64,000 nucleotides of DNA from Chrysogorgia sp. JL179-B06 (Eukaryota; Cnidaria; Anthozoa; Scleralcyonacea; Chrysogorgiidae): assembly GCA_035772405.1 (NCBI GenBank), contig JAYKKM010000351.1, forward strand, positions 3,653,501-3,717,500, read 5' to 3'. Under the pieces are notes generated by a model, which worked only from the letters and a program-made list of their open reading frames with translations, did not search any database and was not told the DNA's origin. Position numbers and translations under genes: made by a program. How positions within the stretch are numbered: the stretch's first letter is position 1; the number at the start of each line of letters is the position of its first letter. This document shows positions 28,520 through 40,254 of this stretch, in pieces.

Positions 28520-29420
28520 CCACCATGAGAAAATTTCAACACCTGGTTTATTCCCCCATTTACCCCCTAGTCTATAACAAATATTGTGATGTTTGTCCTT
28601 GATCAATTTATCAGTACAAGTGTCTATGAAATGAAAATTTATCCCAGCTTTTTATGATTGTATTTGAAAGAACACGTAAAATAATGAAAAATAGCTTTTA
28701 CACGACTTTCGTATCTTATGTCGTTACACACAGCATTACATCAAAACTCAAACACAGGCTTATCTTTGGATTGGTTTGACTAAACTGGCTGAAACAATAC
28801 AGACTTACTGAGTCAACAAGACTCAGCATTGAGATTGTTGTTATATTAGGTTCCCATGGTAACAAATTCATTACCAGGCCACTTTGTAAAGAAACAAAAT
28901 GTTGTAATTTTCGTCATTGCAGTTACTTTTTTATTGTTTTAAACAGTATTGTTGCATTGGAAATCATTGAAAAAGGATGTCAACTTCCTAAAACTGAATA
29001 AGTTGGTGTAAACGTTTGAAAACAAAGAATTCATATAAAGAAAGAGAGTAATCTGGAAACTCTGTTATCATAGCAACCACATTAGAACCATAACAATGTT
29101 TAGTTTTCTTGATTGAGTAAGTCAGCAAGGTTTGAATCTATTTAGTTTAACCAGTCTGAAGATATGCCTGATTTTCAGTTTTGGTGTAATACTCTGTCCA
29201 TCTTGTGACGTCACAGCTCAAATTATATAAAGCGTAATAATTCAAGAAAGGAATAACATAAGAATCTAAAAGCCATTTTTGATTAGTATAAGTGTTCTTT
29301 CAAGTACAATCATAAAAACTGGAGCGAATTTTCATATCATAGAAAATTTAAAGGCACCACATGAATATAATGATAAATAGCCTCTGTGACAATGATCCCA
29401 CAGTGGGGATAAATGCCCCA
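28520..29420. mobile_element. Long-armed inverted-repeat element
   Basis: Left arm text near 28620-28800 (ATGATTGTATTTGAAAGAAC, ATGAAAATTTATCCCAGC) matches in inverse the right arm near 29130-29345 (GTTCTTTCAAGTACAATCAT, AATTTTCAT). The outer parts are diverged. Likely a non-autonomous DNA transposon; related words occur at 190-410. Confidence 0.5.
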
Positions 29421-29755
29421 GTATAAATGAATAATACTAATATTTCAGTTAGTATCACAGATTTGTATTTTTCTTTCCACAGTTTAGATAACATAGTCTT
29501 TTTGTTTCATAAAAAGGGGCCTCCCTTTTGGTCACACCCCATGCCCGTTGCTCCACTAGGCTGACCCAGGCAATGCAGGCATTAATGTTCCATGCGGTAC
29601 CCACATGTTCGCATCGCGGACCTATTTTTGCTCATAGTGGTAATATATGTAGTAGGCTTTATCTTATAATGAAACTGTGATTAGTTTTATAAGTAAAATT
29701 AACAATATATTGTTGTAAGAGCATTGAGACTATTGTATAATGCTCGTAATACATC

Positions 29756-29870
29756 TTTATTATTATTATTATTATATCCTCAGAAAAATTATTCTGTGTC
29801 CCGGACATGGATAACTTTCTGATTTCCAGTGAGATGCTCTGACCATTGAGCTACCGAGACAAAGATGGTG
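29756..29870 (-). mobile_element. tRNA-derived SINE with (TAA)n tail
   Basis: Read on minus: GGTAGCTCAATGGTCAGAGC (A-box type), an anticodon-arm-like stretch, a degraded B-box region, then AATAATTTTTCTGAGGATAT and a (TAA)n tail. The 3' portion AATTTTTCTGAGGATA is shared with the SINE at 59575-59640. Confidence 0.7.
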
Positions 29871-30023
29871 AGTGAAGGTTACATTGATGTACTGAATCAT
29901 ATAACAGCAGTGTATATATTAACACACCCAATCATTAGTCATTACTGAAATATATAGTAACTGCTGTGCATAGGCAGTACATATATCATTATAACCAGTG
30001 CATCATTGTAACCTCTCTCCATC

Positions 30024-30105
30024 TGAATCTCGATGGCTCAACGGTTAGAGGCCGTCACTGGCAATAAGGTTATAATTTTTTCAACCAGGAATATTATGTT
30101 TCTGA
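30024..30105 (+). mobile_element. Second tRNA-derived SINE fragment
   Basis: CTCGATGGCTCAACGGTTAG is an A-box-like start, followed by diverged text resembling the SINE body. The B box is not clear. Confidence 0.45.
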
Positions 30106-31525
30106 CGATATGATCTTGACGTCCATGTTTTGTATACTGGCATGTATTCCATATATAATCTGTGTTTACAGTACTCCATCCATTATGGAACATGTTAGAC
30201 GTACAGTACTTAGCTGGCCTAGTGGGTCACAACTTATTCTGTCAATGTAAAATACAGCTTATTATTATTATGTTCACATTGGGTCTGTTGACACTACTAT
30301 GTATGTTAGCTAGATCATTGTCGACAAGCAGACTAGGCATGCCATTCTGAATATAGGTTATAATATATGTGTGCACGGTGATATAATTTAGATACTATAG
30401 TACACAATGCCATATATATGCTTTGTTACATGGCAAATATGGTATCTGCAATCTGCATTAGGCATTATTATTAGTAGTATTATTGTTAATGCATTATTAT
30501 TATTAGTATTAATAATAATAATAATAATACAATAATATTTATACAGGATAGCCCCTTCAATGCTAACACTGGTATCAATATATGGGGGTCTTGTTTTCTA
30601 ACAAATTGCAGTTGTTACAAATTTCAACACATATTCACAAATGTACAGTATAATGTTACAAAACTAATTTTAACTCAAAAGTTGTATATCCTTCACATAT
30701 TGTTAATTAAGGCAATAGATAATGATGCTATAACATGTATGAACAGATTAATTGAAACATGGAAAATAGCTCTTTACTGGTATATATGATGTTAAAATGC
30801 CATGGAATTTCCTAACTAGCATTACACAATGTAACTTGCTTCTAATACAAGAGGTACAAAACTTGGGATTTCTATTAACCAATCAGTTTCAAGTCCCGAC
30901 TTAGGAAAGATCAGTTTCCCTGACATGCATAGAGACCTCTGATTATGACCATCAATATTTAGTTATCTATATTCCTGCCAGCTCCACATCACAGTAGTCC
31001 AATGTGGGTATAATTATCAACTTACTGTATATAATCTATCCACACCAACAATTGGAATAGAATCCCTAATACGTCTTAGTAAATCTAATTTGAATGGACC
31101 CCTATACATTTGCACTATATGTATGCCATCCGTAGACATTTGAACGAATTTGATTTTTTTAAAGGACACTCATTGTATGATAGAGATGCACTTTCTTCCT
31201 TCAACAGCCTTTGGTATCTATATACAAAATACTGCATTGATTATTTCGTGAGTCATCAATATTGTGATAAAAGTAATTTCTTTCTTAGGGATTGATGGTA
31301 GAAACAGCAGTAGACCCCCCACTATACTGTTGCTGCACTCAAAAATTAAAAAGTTTAATTGGGTTGCATGTATTTATTTTGATGTCCTATGAAACAATTA
31401 AATTCAGACAATACAAAGCTCTGAGAGATATTGTCCACTGAAAATTTATTTACAGTAGTTTGGCAAAGTGGCTATTATCTAATTCAAGTAATTTAGAACT
31501 AAAGGAGGTACTGTACTGTAAGATT
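30106..31525. other. Non-coding DNA with microsatellites
   Basis: ATT/TAA microsatellite at about 30465-30540. No supportable gene; short frames at 30162-30350 and 31110-31295 have no recognisable features. Confidence 0.35.
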
Positions 31526-31537
31526 CAAACAGCAATT

Positions 31538-31572
31538 GGGCGAGGGGTTGTTGCGTATACGTATTTCTAGTA
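31538..31572 (+). repeat. Dispersed 33-bp motif ending TTTCTAGT, copy 1
   Basis: GGGCGAGGGGTTGTTGCGTA then TACGTATTTCTAGT. Copy 2 at 50973-51007 is almost identical. CTAG followed by T is compatible with a Helitron 3' end, but no strong hairpin precedes it. Confidence 0.5.
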
Positions 31573-32109
31573 CAGTAATGCGATGAGACGGTACAATGGT
31601 TGTTGATGAAAAGGTCCGATTATGAATATTTAATTGCCTATCGTTATTCGGCCTTTGCTGAGTTACAAAACTAAATCTATTCTTACTTGTTTTGGCGTAA
31701 GATTGAAAGACACCGCGGTGATGGAGTCATGCTCTTTTGCCTCTTGTCGGTTTGAGAATACCACGGTATTTGACGTTCATCCAAATCGTCTCTGAAAGGG
31801 GATCAATCAGGCATGCAGACGCGACACGTTGTTGAAGAGGTTTCCACCAGAATCGAAGCGATAAGAGAAATAATCTCGAATCATTATAAGAGAAACAAGC
31901 TAATTTAAGAACCTTAGTATTAAATAATAGAAGATAATGGCAAAAAAAACTACCAAAATCTTAAGATATTGTAGAGCGCTTAAAAGGGCAGCCAGTCATG
32001 TCGGCGCCTATATATACTGCTAGGTACGTTGTCAGTTGTGTATAATGTCTTAGAACCCTTGTATTTTTAGTAATGAAAGGTAGTATGAAATAATTCGGAC
32101 TAATATTAC

Positions 32110-32260
32110 CTGCTTTTGCGTTGCTTTCGTTATAATAATCTATGAAGACCACGACAAGAAGGCCAGCGGAATTCAACATCCCTAGAATCAAACTTACAGC
32201 AAAAACCGGCACACCAAGGTATATCCATGAAGATAACATATCCTTCTTCCTTTCGCCCGA
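32110..32260 (-). CDS. Possible first coding exon of an SLC16-like membrane transporter
   Basis: From MSGERKK on the minus strand the frame encodes about 50 residues: a short cytoplasmic start, then a transmembrane segment of ~30 residues (PVFAVSLILGMLNSAGLLVV) ending FIDYYNESNAKAG, followed by a GT donor (CAG/GTAATA at 32110/32109). TM1 of monocarboxylate transporters has the same pattern, hydrophobic then F-x-x-x-Y-x-x-S-x-x-x-x. An upstream in-frame Met (32296) is also possible. I found no convincing second exon downstream, so this may be a lone exon or a pseudo-exon. Confidence 0.35.
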
Positions 32261-32519
32261 CATCAAGGACTTTAAACGTTGTGGAAAATATTGCACCTCT
32301 CAAATCACTATCCCGCTGAATGTACCGCATCAGAAACAATCACCACTGGATTTGAAAGTTTGTGAAATTCCCTAGTTAAAATAATATACGACAGATTATT
32401 ACATAGCATTCTATGTCTGAAGATCGTCCATCCAAGTGAATCTCCGAGTAACAACGATCATGTTCATTGTTATATCGTTGTGATATTGAAATAAATAATA
32501 TATATATAAAAAAATAAGA

Positions 32520-34480
32520 AGAAAATAAGACACCAGCGAATGCTATGGAAATTAATGGTCAATTTTGCATAAACTTCTCAACCATAGCAGATCAAGTTAA
32601 CAAATACTTTTCCACTATTGGTACTAAACTGAGTAGGTTCATTCCAAGTAGAATTCCGATCAATCTGGTGAACTCGTGTTTCAAGTTTAAAGAAATTGAG
32701 GTTGATTCTGTATTGAGGCAACTTAACCAACTAAAGAATAATAAGTCGGCTGGTATAGATAACATTCCTGGACGCCTATTAAAGGCCGCATCAAGTAAAA
32801 TTGCTCCATCATTAACGTATATTTACAACTTGTCGGTTACAACAAATTCCTTTCCATATGAATGGAAAACTGCTAAAGTCATACCTTTATTTAAATCCGG
32901 TAGACGTGACCTAGTGGAAAATTACAGGCCCATCTCTGTTCTGCCCATAGTTGCAAAAATATTTGGAAGGGAAATCCATTGTCAACTATATCAATATTTA
33001 ATTGAGAAAAATCTCCTACATTCATGCCAACATGGATTTCGATCAAATAGATCAACCCATACTGCCCTTTTATCAATGGTCGACAAATGGCTGGATAGTA
33101 TTGACAATGGACATGTAGTAGCGGTCGTGTTTCTGGATTTGGCAAAGGCTTTTGACACTATTAGTCACCCCGAACTCATAAGAAAATTGCATGAATTGGG
33201 GATTATGGATTCTGGCCTTGCTTGGTTTACATCATATTTAACTAACCGCGACCAACAGGTATCTTACAATGGAATATTATCAGACAAACAGCCAATTTCG
33301 TATGGGGTTCCTCAAGGATCTGCTCTTGGGCCTTTGCTGTTCCTAATTTACATTAACAACTTACCTTCCAGCATCACCTTTAGTGACATAAATATGTTTG
33401 CTGATGATACCGCATTATTCTTTAGCAGTAAAGACGAAAATGAAATTGAAGAAAAAGTAAATTCTGATCTGAAGTCCATTTCCGAATTTTTGGAAATTAA
33501 CAGCTTGACAATAAATACTACAAAAACTGAGTATATGGTATTAGGAACTCCACAAAAAATTGCAAAATCTCAAATTCTTCATCTAAGTCTCGGAAATCAA
33601 TTAATACATCAAGTTGATACAAAGAAATACCTTGGGGTAACACTAGATTCTCATCTTTACATGGACCCCCCACGTGGATAACCTGCATAAAAAGATATCT
33701 TCTAGAATTGGCATATTAAAACGAATCAGATCCTTCCTCGATATTTCATCTTGCAAGTTTGCATACAATGCCACTATTTTACCCCTTTTCGATCATTGCG
33801 ACGTCGTGTGGGATTCTTGTACAATCAATTCAACTAATAAACTGCAAAGATCACAAAATCGCGCTGCAAGAATCGTCTTGAAAGTGGATAATACAACGCC
33901 TTCTGTGGATGTTCTTAAACAATTAAAATGGCATAGGCTCGATACCCGAAGAATATTTCACAAGGATGTACTCATGTACAAATACCTAAATACTGAAGTC
34001 CAAGGAATAGACACAGATCTACCCTTGCATGAAGAAAGACATCATTATAACACAAGAAGAAAGAAAGATCTCGTTCTTCCAAAACCGAGGACTCAACGTT
34101 TGAAAAGAACTTTTAAATACTCTGCTGCCCAAATATGGAATAAGCTGCCTTTAAGTGTTCGTGAAAGTGAAAATCTCGCATCTTTTAAAAGAAAATTATG
34201 GATTCATATATATATATAGATGAACCAGCACGTTATAAAACAGTTTTTCTACCTTTTTATAACTCTTAAATTTTAAACTTTCAGACTCTTACAAACATTT
34301 TTATGGATTTTAACTTTAACTAGTTATCCTATTGTATGTTACATGTAAACTAGTATATTTCCTTTTGTTGTAATATTGTACTGTACATTGTCAGGGCCTC
34401 AATGGAGAACAGTTATATAACTGATTGAGTCACCCTGGTTAAATAAAGCTTAATAATAATAACAATAATAATAACTGAAA
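32520..34480 (+). mobile_element. 5'-truncated CR1/Jockey-type LINE
   Basis: Contains the reverse-transcriptase region, a C-terminal block and a 3' end TCACCCTGGTTAAATAAAGC followed by (AAT)n. The endonuclease domain is missing. It carries one frameshift (see the coding entry). The tail is typical of CR1-like elements with microsatellite 3' ends. Confidence 0.8.
32545..34219 (+). pseudogene. LINE reverse transcriptase (ORF2, partial), frameshifted
   Basis: Residue blocks in order: NKSAGIDNIPGRLL, VIPLFKSG, NYRPISVLPIVAKIFGR, HGFRSNRSTHTALL, VFLDLAKAFDTISH, YGVPQGSALGPLLFLIYIN, FADDTALFF (the YxDD-type catalytic site, here FADD), KKYLGVTLD; then a frame change in a C6 run near 33666-33671 and continuation from 33674 with the C-terminal block (LFDHCDVVWDS, LKWHRLDTRR, AQIWNKLP). 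F in place of Y in the catalytic motif is tolerated in some LINEs. The frameshift falls in a homopolymer, so it may be an assembly indel. Confidence 0.8.
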
Positions 34481-35600
34481 TATAATAGTAATATTATAGT
34501 GTAGCAGTAATATAATATAGCATAATAGTAAAATGATGTATGATGATGAAGATAACAATAGTTAAATAAAATTAAAAAATATATATAAATCGAATAATAA
34601 TAATTATAATGATGAAAAAAAACACATAAAATAAACAAATTAAAGATCTAAAAGGGTTAGGTTCGAGCGGGACTTTAAGACCCATGCAAGGCACCCACCC
34701 ATTCAAATTAACACACTGTATATATATTAAATATAAAGGGGAAAAGGAAGGAAGGAATGAATGAATAGTTGAACAAATTAAAAACTACAAGGATATAGAT
34801 GGTTGGATGGATGGATGAATGAATATTATGTTCTGTCGCAAGGACAGTCACAAGACAAGGACCAAGTACAAGTCCTTTCTGCATCAAAAACTAAACTAAC
34901 TAATGAGAAATATACCCGCCTCAGGGAAAGTGATTAATAGGCACTTATTTACAAACAGTGTTTCATATTTTAACAATAAGATTGAAGTAAGTTACTTGAA
35001 AAGTACTTGTATTGCAGAGGGAGATTTGAAGAAGAAGTTACAAAGTTGTCAGAAATTATGAATTAATTAACCAATCAAGAGAGATACTAAAATACATATT
35101 ACGTGATGAGACGACATTAGTATACAATGATAATTAAACACAGACAGAATTATAAGCTTAATAAAACAAAAAGTGGTTCGAGCCAATATTTGCGTTTAAA
35201 GGTTTGAGATCGCGAATGAGTAGAATTTCGCGCAAAAGAAGTTCTGATTTAAAAGTACAACTAGAGATAATCTTAAAATCATTAAAAGGGACAGGGCGAC
35301 CAGTGTCACGGTGGCTGAGAGGATATTTGTAAGAGCATGATTAGTACACTTCTTCCCAGGAGATTCCCATGTGGTTAGGCACACGTATATGTAAATGACG
35401 GATTGTTTCTCCGATGTAAGAAGCTCCGCATCTTCCATGCATAAAATTGTATACGGTTTGTCCAATCCTACTATACGTTCTAATAGACATATAATTATAG
35501 TGCGGTATATTGATGTAAATTGTGTCTATTTAGTAAAGACCCAAACAATGAAAGTGCCTATTGTGTATTGTTGTGTATATTAACGTCTATAATTATACAC
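34481..35600. other. AT-rich microsatellite and non-coding DNA
   Basis: (AAT)n, (TGGA)n and (TGAA)n-type short repeats at 34450-34640 and 34735-34830; the Tyr-rich frame on the minus strand comes from them. No gene supported to 35600. Confidence 0.5.
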
Positions 35601-35639
35601 TATGTATACATGTACGTCTAATAGATATATTATTTTACC

Positions 35640-36300
35640 GTAGAACGATGCAACAGAAATATCACAAGTCAATGTGAATAAAGTTGTTCGCGAAGACACG
35701 ACTACAGGGTTTTATCGTATAGAACGAGGCAACAACACATTATATCACAGTCAATAGTAAAGTTGTTCGCGAAGACACGACTATTCGGGGTTTTATCGTA
35801 GAACGAGGCAACAATATATTATATCACAGTCAATGTGAATAAAGTTGTTTGCGTGGACATGCGACTAGCGGGTTTTACCGTAGAACGGGGCAACAATATA
35901 TGTCAATGTGAATAAAGTTGTTCGCGAAGACATGCGACTGGGTTTTTTTTATCGTAGAACGAGGCAACAACATATATCACACAATTCACACTCAACGTGA
36001 ATAAAGTTGTTTGCGTAGACAAGCGACTACGAGGTTTTACCGTAGAACGGGGCAACAATATATGTCAATGTGAATAAAGTTGTTCGCGAAGACATGCAAC
36101 TACGGGATTTTATCGCCGTCAATGTGAACAGAGTTGTTCGCGAAAACACGACTATACGGGGTTTTACCGTAGAACGAGGCAACAACATATTATATCACAG
36201 TCAATAGTAAAGTTGTTGGCGAAGACTCGATTATGGCGTTTTTTATTGTAGAACGAGGCAACAATATCAATTATATCACAGTCAATAGTGGGCTTTTAAA
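35640..36300. repeat. Minisatellite, about eight ~55-90-bp units
   Basis: Units contain GTTGTTCGCGAAGACA, CGACTA, GGTTTTATCGTAGAACG, AGGCAACAA and TCAATGTGAATAAAG. Copies start near 35683, 35762, 35844, 35918, 36007, 36079, 36133 and 36208. It lies directly downstream (on minus) of a BEL/Pao pol end, so it may be part of that element's 3' LTR. Confidence 0.85.
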
Positions 36301-36561
36301 AGAACAAAGCAGCGCATATGAATTCTAAAATTATGATTATGTTATTGAAACAGAAGATTGAAAGACATGTGAGCATATTATGTCGGAAACGAACAAGAAA
36401 CGGAACGAACGGAAGATTTACTACAATTTTATTCACAGACGAACGTAATCAAGTCGGACAAAAACTGACACAATAATAATATCTAAGCGGAACGACGTCA
36501 CTGTTCAGGTGTCATATGACTACCTACGTTTAGCTAATCATAAAAACATAAATAAAACAGT

Positions 36562-36960
36562 TTAACAATGTGCGGGCGGAACATCGCCGGCCCGGTATTC
36601 GTCCTCATCTTGTTGGACGGACACGCCATCTTCAGAAGTATTACCATTCTCTTCGAGCAATGCAAGCTTCGCAACCGGCCGTACCATTGTTCCAGACTTA
36701 GTTTTGACTTCTGCCACCCTGACGACTCCATCGTCACCTACTATGGGACGAATGACACGACCGAGAGGCCAAACTCCCCTCGGGGATTTTGGATCAACAA
36801 CGAAAACAAGATCGCCCTCTTCCAGGTTGCGCAGCTTTCGTCCATTTGTGTCGTTCTAGCAGAGCGGGAACGTACAAGACGTAATATAAACGGGTGTGAT
36901 ATTCTATTTAGCCATAATTTACGCACATCTTGCGGTTTTTATAATGATATGTGACCCTCC
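36562..36960 (-). pseudogene. BEL/Pao retrotransposon pol C-terminus
   Basis: Minus strand: VPALLERHKWT (one frame), then LRNLEEGDLVFVVDPKSPRG, VWPLGRVI, VVRVAEVKTKSG, VRPVAKLALLEENGN and a stop at 36562. The order L-x-x-G-D-L-V-x-V-V-D-P, W-P-L-G-R-V, V-R-V-A-x-V-x-T, R-P-V-x-K-L is the conserved end of BEL/Pao polyproteins. The rest of pol is absent upstream. The plus-strand frame 36568-36954 is its shadow. Confidence 0.8.
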
Positions 36961-37320
36961 ACGCGAAAACGTACCTTAACGCTTTTCCGTTTAAACGGCC
37001 AAAAAAACGGACGGCGAACGGATGACAAACGGCTTGTAAAAGCGTTCAAACGGTTTCGAAAAACGTTCGAACGGTTTCGCAAACCAACTAAATGGTTAAC
37101 AACAGGAGGTCGAACGGTTAATAACAGGCGTTCGAACGGATAACCGTTCGAACGGCTAACGTAACCGTTCGAACGGCTAAAGTGAGGCTTAACCGTTCGA
37201 ACGGCTAACGAAACCGTTTGAACGGTTAACAACTGTTCGAACGGCTAACGAAACCGTTTGAACGTTCTGTTAATAATTTTGATCGTTTTATCAAACCATT
37301 CGAACGGAAAACTGTCAAAT
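36960..37320. repeat. TTCGAACGGTTAAC-type palindromic minisatellite
   Basis: AACCGTTCGAACGG and close variants recur about every 15-25 bp. Each core CCGTTCGAACGG is a perfect 12-bp palindrome with TTCGAA in the centre, so the array can form many small hairpins. Confidence 0.85.
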
Positions 37321-37829
37321 TTCATAGTTTTCCAGCAGCAGAAAAGTCCAGAGAACGCGGGGAAGTTTGGATCATGCGGTTGTTCCGGAAGGACAGCTAT
37401 GGGGATCATGCGAAAAATGTCAATTGCGCATCAATAATCTTTATGTAGACTAGTTGAAATCGTTCGAATGATATAAAATTATTTCTTGTCACATTTTGCT
37501 TATAGTTTTGCGTAAATCTTTGCTTATAAGGCGTTCGAGCGCTTTGGGGAAGCCATTCGATCGCCGTTAGATCGGTTTCAGTTAGCGATTAGGAATTACG
37601 TCCAATGTATTTTAACCGCAATTCGTCAAATGAAGTGAGTCTGTGTTGGCAACAACAAACATAATCTCATAGACATTACGTTAGAGATGTCTTCCCGTGT
37701 TCTCACACCTGTCAAGCCGCACACGGCCTAGTTGGCTTGTCATTGGCGTTCGACCAAACTCTTTATTCTTACGCCTATAACTGAACCATTATGCGCTCGT
37801 CATAATCCGGCGTTTGAATTCGTGGATAC

Positions 37830-38045
37830 ACTGTAAATTTCAAGGAGTAAAAATTACCCCATTTTTGGGGTAAAATGTTCAAAGTGGATGGGGTGACTTT
37901 TCAGGGGGTAAAAACTACCCCAAGATCTGGGGCAATATGTCCAAATATTTACCCCTTTGTTGGGGGTAACGGAGGGTAGTTTTTGCAATTGGGATTACGG
38001 GGGTAAAAATTATCCCATACGTTTGGGGTAACTGGGACGATGCCA
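37830..38045. repeat. Degenerate GGGGTAA/TTACCCC array, possible CACTG-ended element
   Basis: Starts near CACTGTAAATTTCAAGG (37828), followed by many TTACCCC and GGGGTAA words in both orientations. The layout, a CACTG terminus plus subterminal motif repeats, recalls EnSpm/CACTA ends. The opposite end was not found. Confidence 0.45.
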
Positions 38046-38860
38046 ATATATTTTCAAAATGGCGGATTCTTTACGAGGAGTGAATTTGCTGCGAATTTTC
38101 TACGGTTAGTACATCCCGTTCTATTATTCTGTGGCTGAATTGCTGAAAAACTTTAATAATATGCTGGTTTGTGTCATACCAATTGTCATACCAATTCTAA
38201 AGAAATGGCTGATCATCAATTATTCGTCGGTCTTACAAAATACTGGCTGCGGGAGTAAATACGGCAGTGATACGATTTCAGGATTTCAGCAAAGTTCGAA
38301 GACGAAGGTAAGTCTGACTCTGTACTAAATGAATATTTGAATGTTTGATTGAAGCAGCTATATCAATACAAAATCAAATAGTTGTCACTTATCAAACACT
38401 TTGTCTTTTAAGTGATTTTCAATGGAGATGTGGATACTTAACTGTGTAAAGACTGTTGATAAACGTTTTCAGAAAGCCAACATTTATCTGGTCTTAGGAA
38501 ACAAAGTGGTATGTTATACAAACATTTTATCCAGATTAACCGTTTAAATAACCTTTATTTGTAAATGATGATTAGGTATGAATATAAACAATCAACAACA
38601 GGGCATTTCTAAGATTTAAATCCTTGCTGAAAAGCACAAGTTCAGAGAGTGAGTTCATATGTGATATTGGTTTGGTTTTAGAAGTGTTGTTATCATATGG
38701 ATATGGGATGCCGAATATCCGAAAATTACATTTCTTTGTTATATTATATTGTTATATTACTATGTTTATTATGACAAAATTATTTGATATAATATCATTT
38801 TTGTTAAAAAATTAAGTTAATGGCAATTCTCATTGTTTAAAATAATATTTCTAACTAAAA
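38046..38860. other. Non-coding DNA, nothing recognised
   Basis: A short Met-starting frame (38060) runs only a few codons. No repeat structure stands out. Confidence 0.3.
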
Positions 38861-38999
38861 AAATATTTTATATAAAGTTTTATATAATTTTTCAGTTGTT
38901 TTGCATTGTATTTAATAAAATGTTTTGAGTATTCATATTATATGATATAATAATACTGTTTCTACAACTGTAATTGTTTCAAATAAACATTTTAGCCAA

Positions 39000-39235
39000 A
39001 TTAATTATGTCATAAAATGTATATTATATCATATTAAATGCATATTATATAGTACAGTAATATAATGCATATTATATCATATAATATAAATTATATGATA
39101 TAATGCATTATGTGAATTATGTGATATAATGCATTATATCTCATAATGCATTATATTATAATGCATTATATTATGATATAAATATAATGTAAATTATATC
39201 ATATAATGGATTATACAGTATGATATAATGTAAAA
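39000..39235. repeat. ATATAATGCATTATAT palindromic AT-rich array
   Basis: Repeated TGATATAATGCATTATATCA-type words; each is self-complementary around TGCA. Low-complexity, hairpin-prone. Confidence 0.8.
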
Positions 39236-40250
39236 AAAACACCAAAATATCACGACATTTTGACAGATGTACGAATATGATATTCGTAATTTTTGGCGCC
39301 AATCATTGATAACATTAGGGAACATTAAGGTCCGTTTATACAGCGGTTTTGCTGCGATTTGAGAGTCAGACATTTTGCTGACGTGACTGCAGCGATATGA
39401 TCAAGAAACGGTTCCTGTTTAGTTAGGTATCGTTGCATCTTTCTACCTAACTTGACTAACAACAATTGACTGGAAATATAGTTGACTGTCACAACATGAC
39501 TTGTAGTCGAACAAGTACTTCTGGACACACGGCACGACTCGCCCCACGTTTAAATACCGTAAATAACCTTGCTCTACCAACTTTAGAGCGAGTCCCCGCT
39601 TTGAATTAAGGATTATACTTAATGTGTCTATGAAACGAAATATTCCACACTGTTTTATGACCCAATCATGGTACTTTTTGATGTACTAAATCTTATGGTG
39701 GTATCGTTTTTTTCAATCACGACAAAGGAAAGTGCTTTATTTTTTTATGTAAAAGTGGAAAAATTACACCAATTTTATCCCACCTCATCGCGCGGTCAAA
39801 TCATAGGTTGGAGTCGGCGTAGATTCTAGAGATCAAAAAATCATTACTGATCTGGCTTTCAGAGGAGGAAGTTGACTCTTACTCAAACATCAGTAATATT
39901 TCCACATCTAAGCATTCAAGCATCACAAAAAACATATCGATAGTATCGACGCATGATAGCACCATGATAGCACCAAACACTGATAGTACCTTAATATCCA
40001 GCGCATCAGGATTCAAAGCTATACTCAACATAACACAGCTTGCACAGCAAAACCTTTACAACTTTATTGACTTTAAGCTACAACTACCTAACTTAACTAA
40101 TTTTCTATTTGTTAAATCAATAATCTAATCTAAGAAAAGTCGTATAATTGTAGTCGCGGTCAAAACTAAATTTCACAGAGCAGTTACCTTTATTCCAAAA
40201 ATTGTTCGTTTTCTAAAGTTCTCGTGTTCATTCTTCGCATCACTCTTTTG
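39236..40250. other. Non-coding DNA, nothing recognised
   Basis: No coding frame or clear repeat could be supported. It lies immediately 3' of the minus-strand LINE. Confidence 0.3.
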
Positions 40251-40254
40251 TTGT

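Noticed and set aside
29810..29870. Functional tRNA gene
   Set aside because: A-box-like start, but the B box and acceptor pairing are degraded and the piece has a SINE tail.
31690..31830. Second exon of the transporter-like gene
   Set aside because: An acceptor-like CAG is present, but no frame matches the second part of SLC16-type transporters.
35640..36300. CRISPR-like array
   Set aside because: Regular repeats, but units vary in length (about 55-90 bp), have no unique spacers and sit in eukaryotic DNA next to a retrotransposon; this is a minisatellite.
36568..36954. 128-residue plus frame
   Set aside because: Antisense to the BEL/Pao pol terminus, which has a specific family pattern.
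38820..39235. Replication origin from AT-rich palindromes
   Set aside because: Low-complexity AT palindromes alone are not evidence of an origin in animal DNA.
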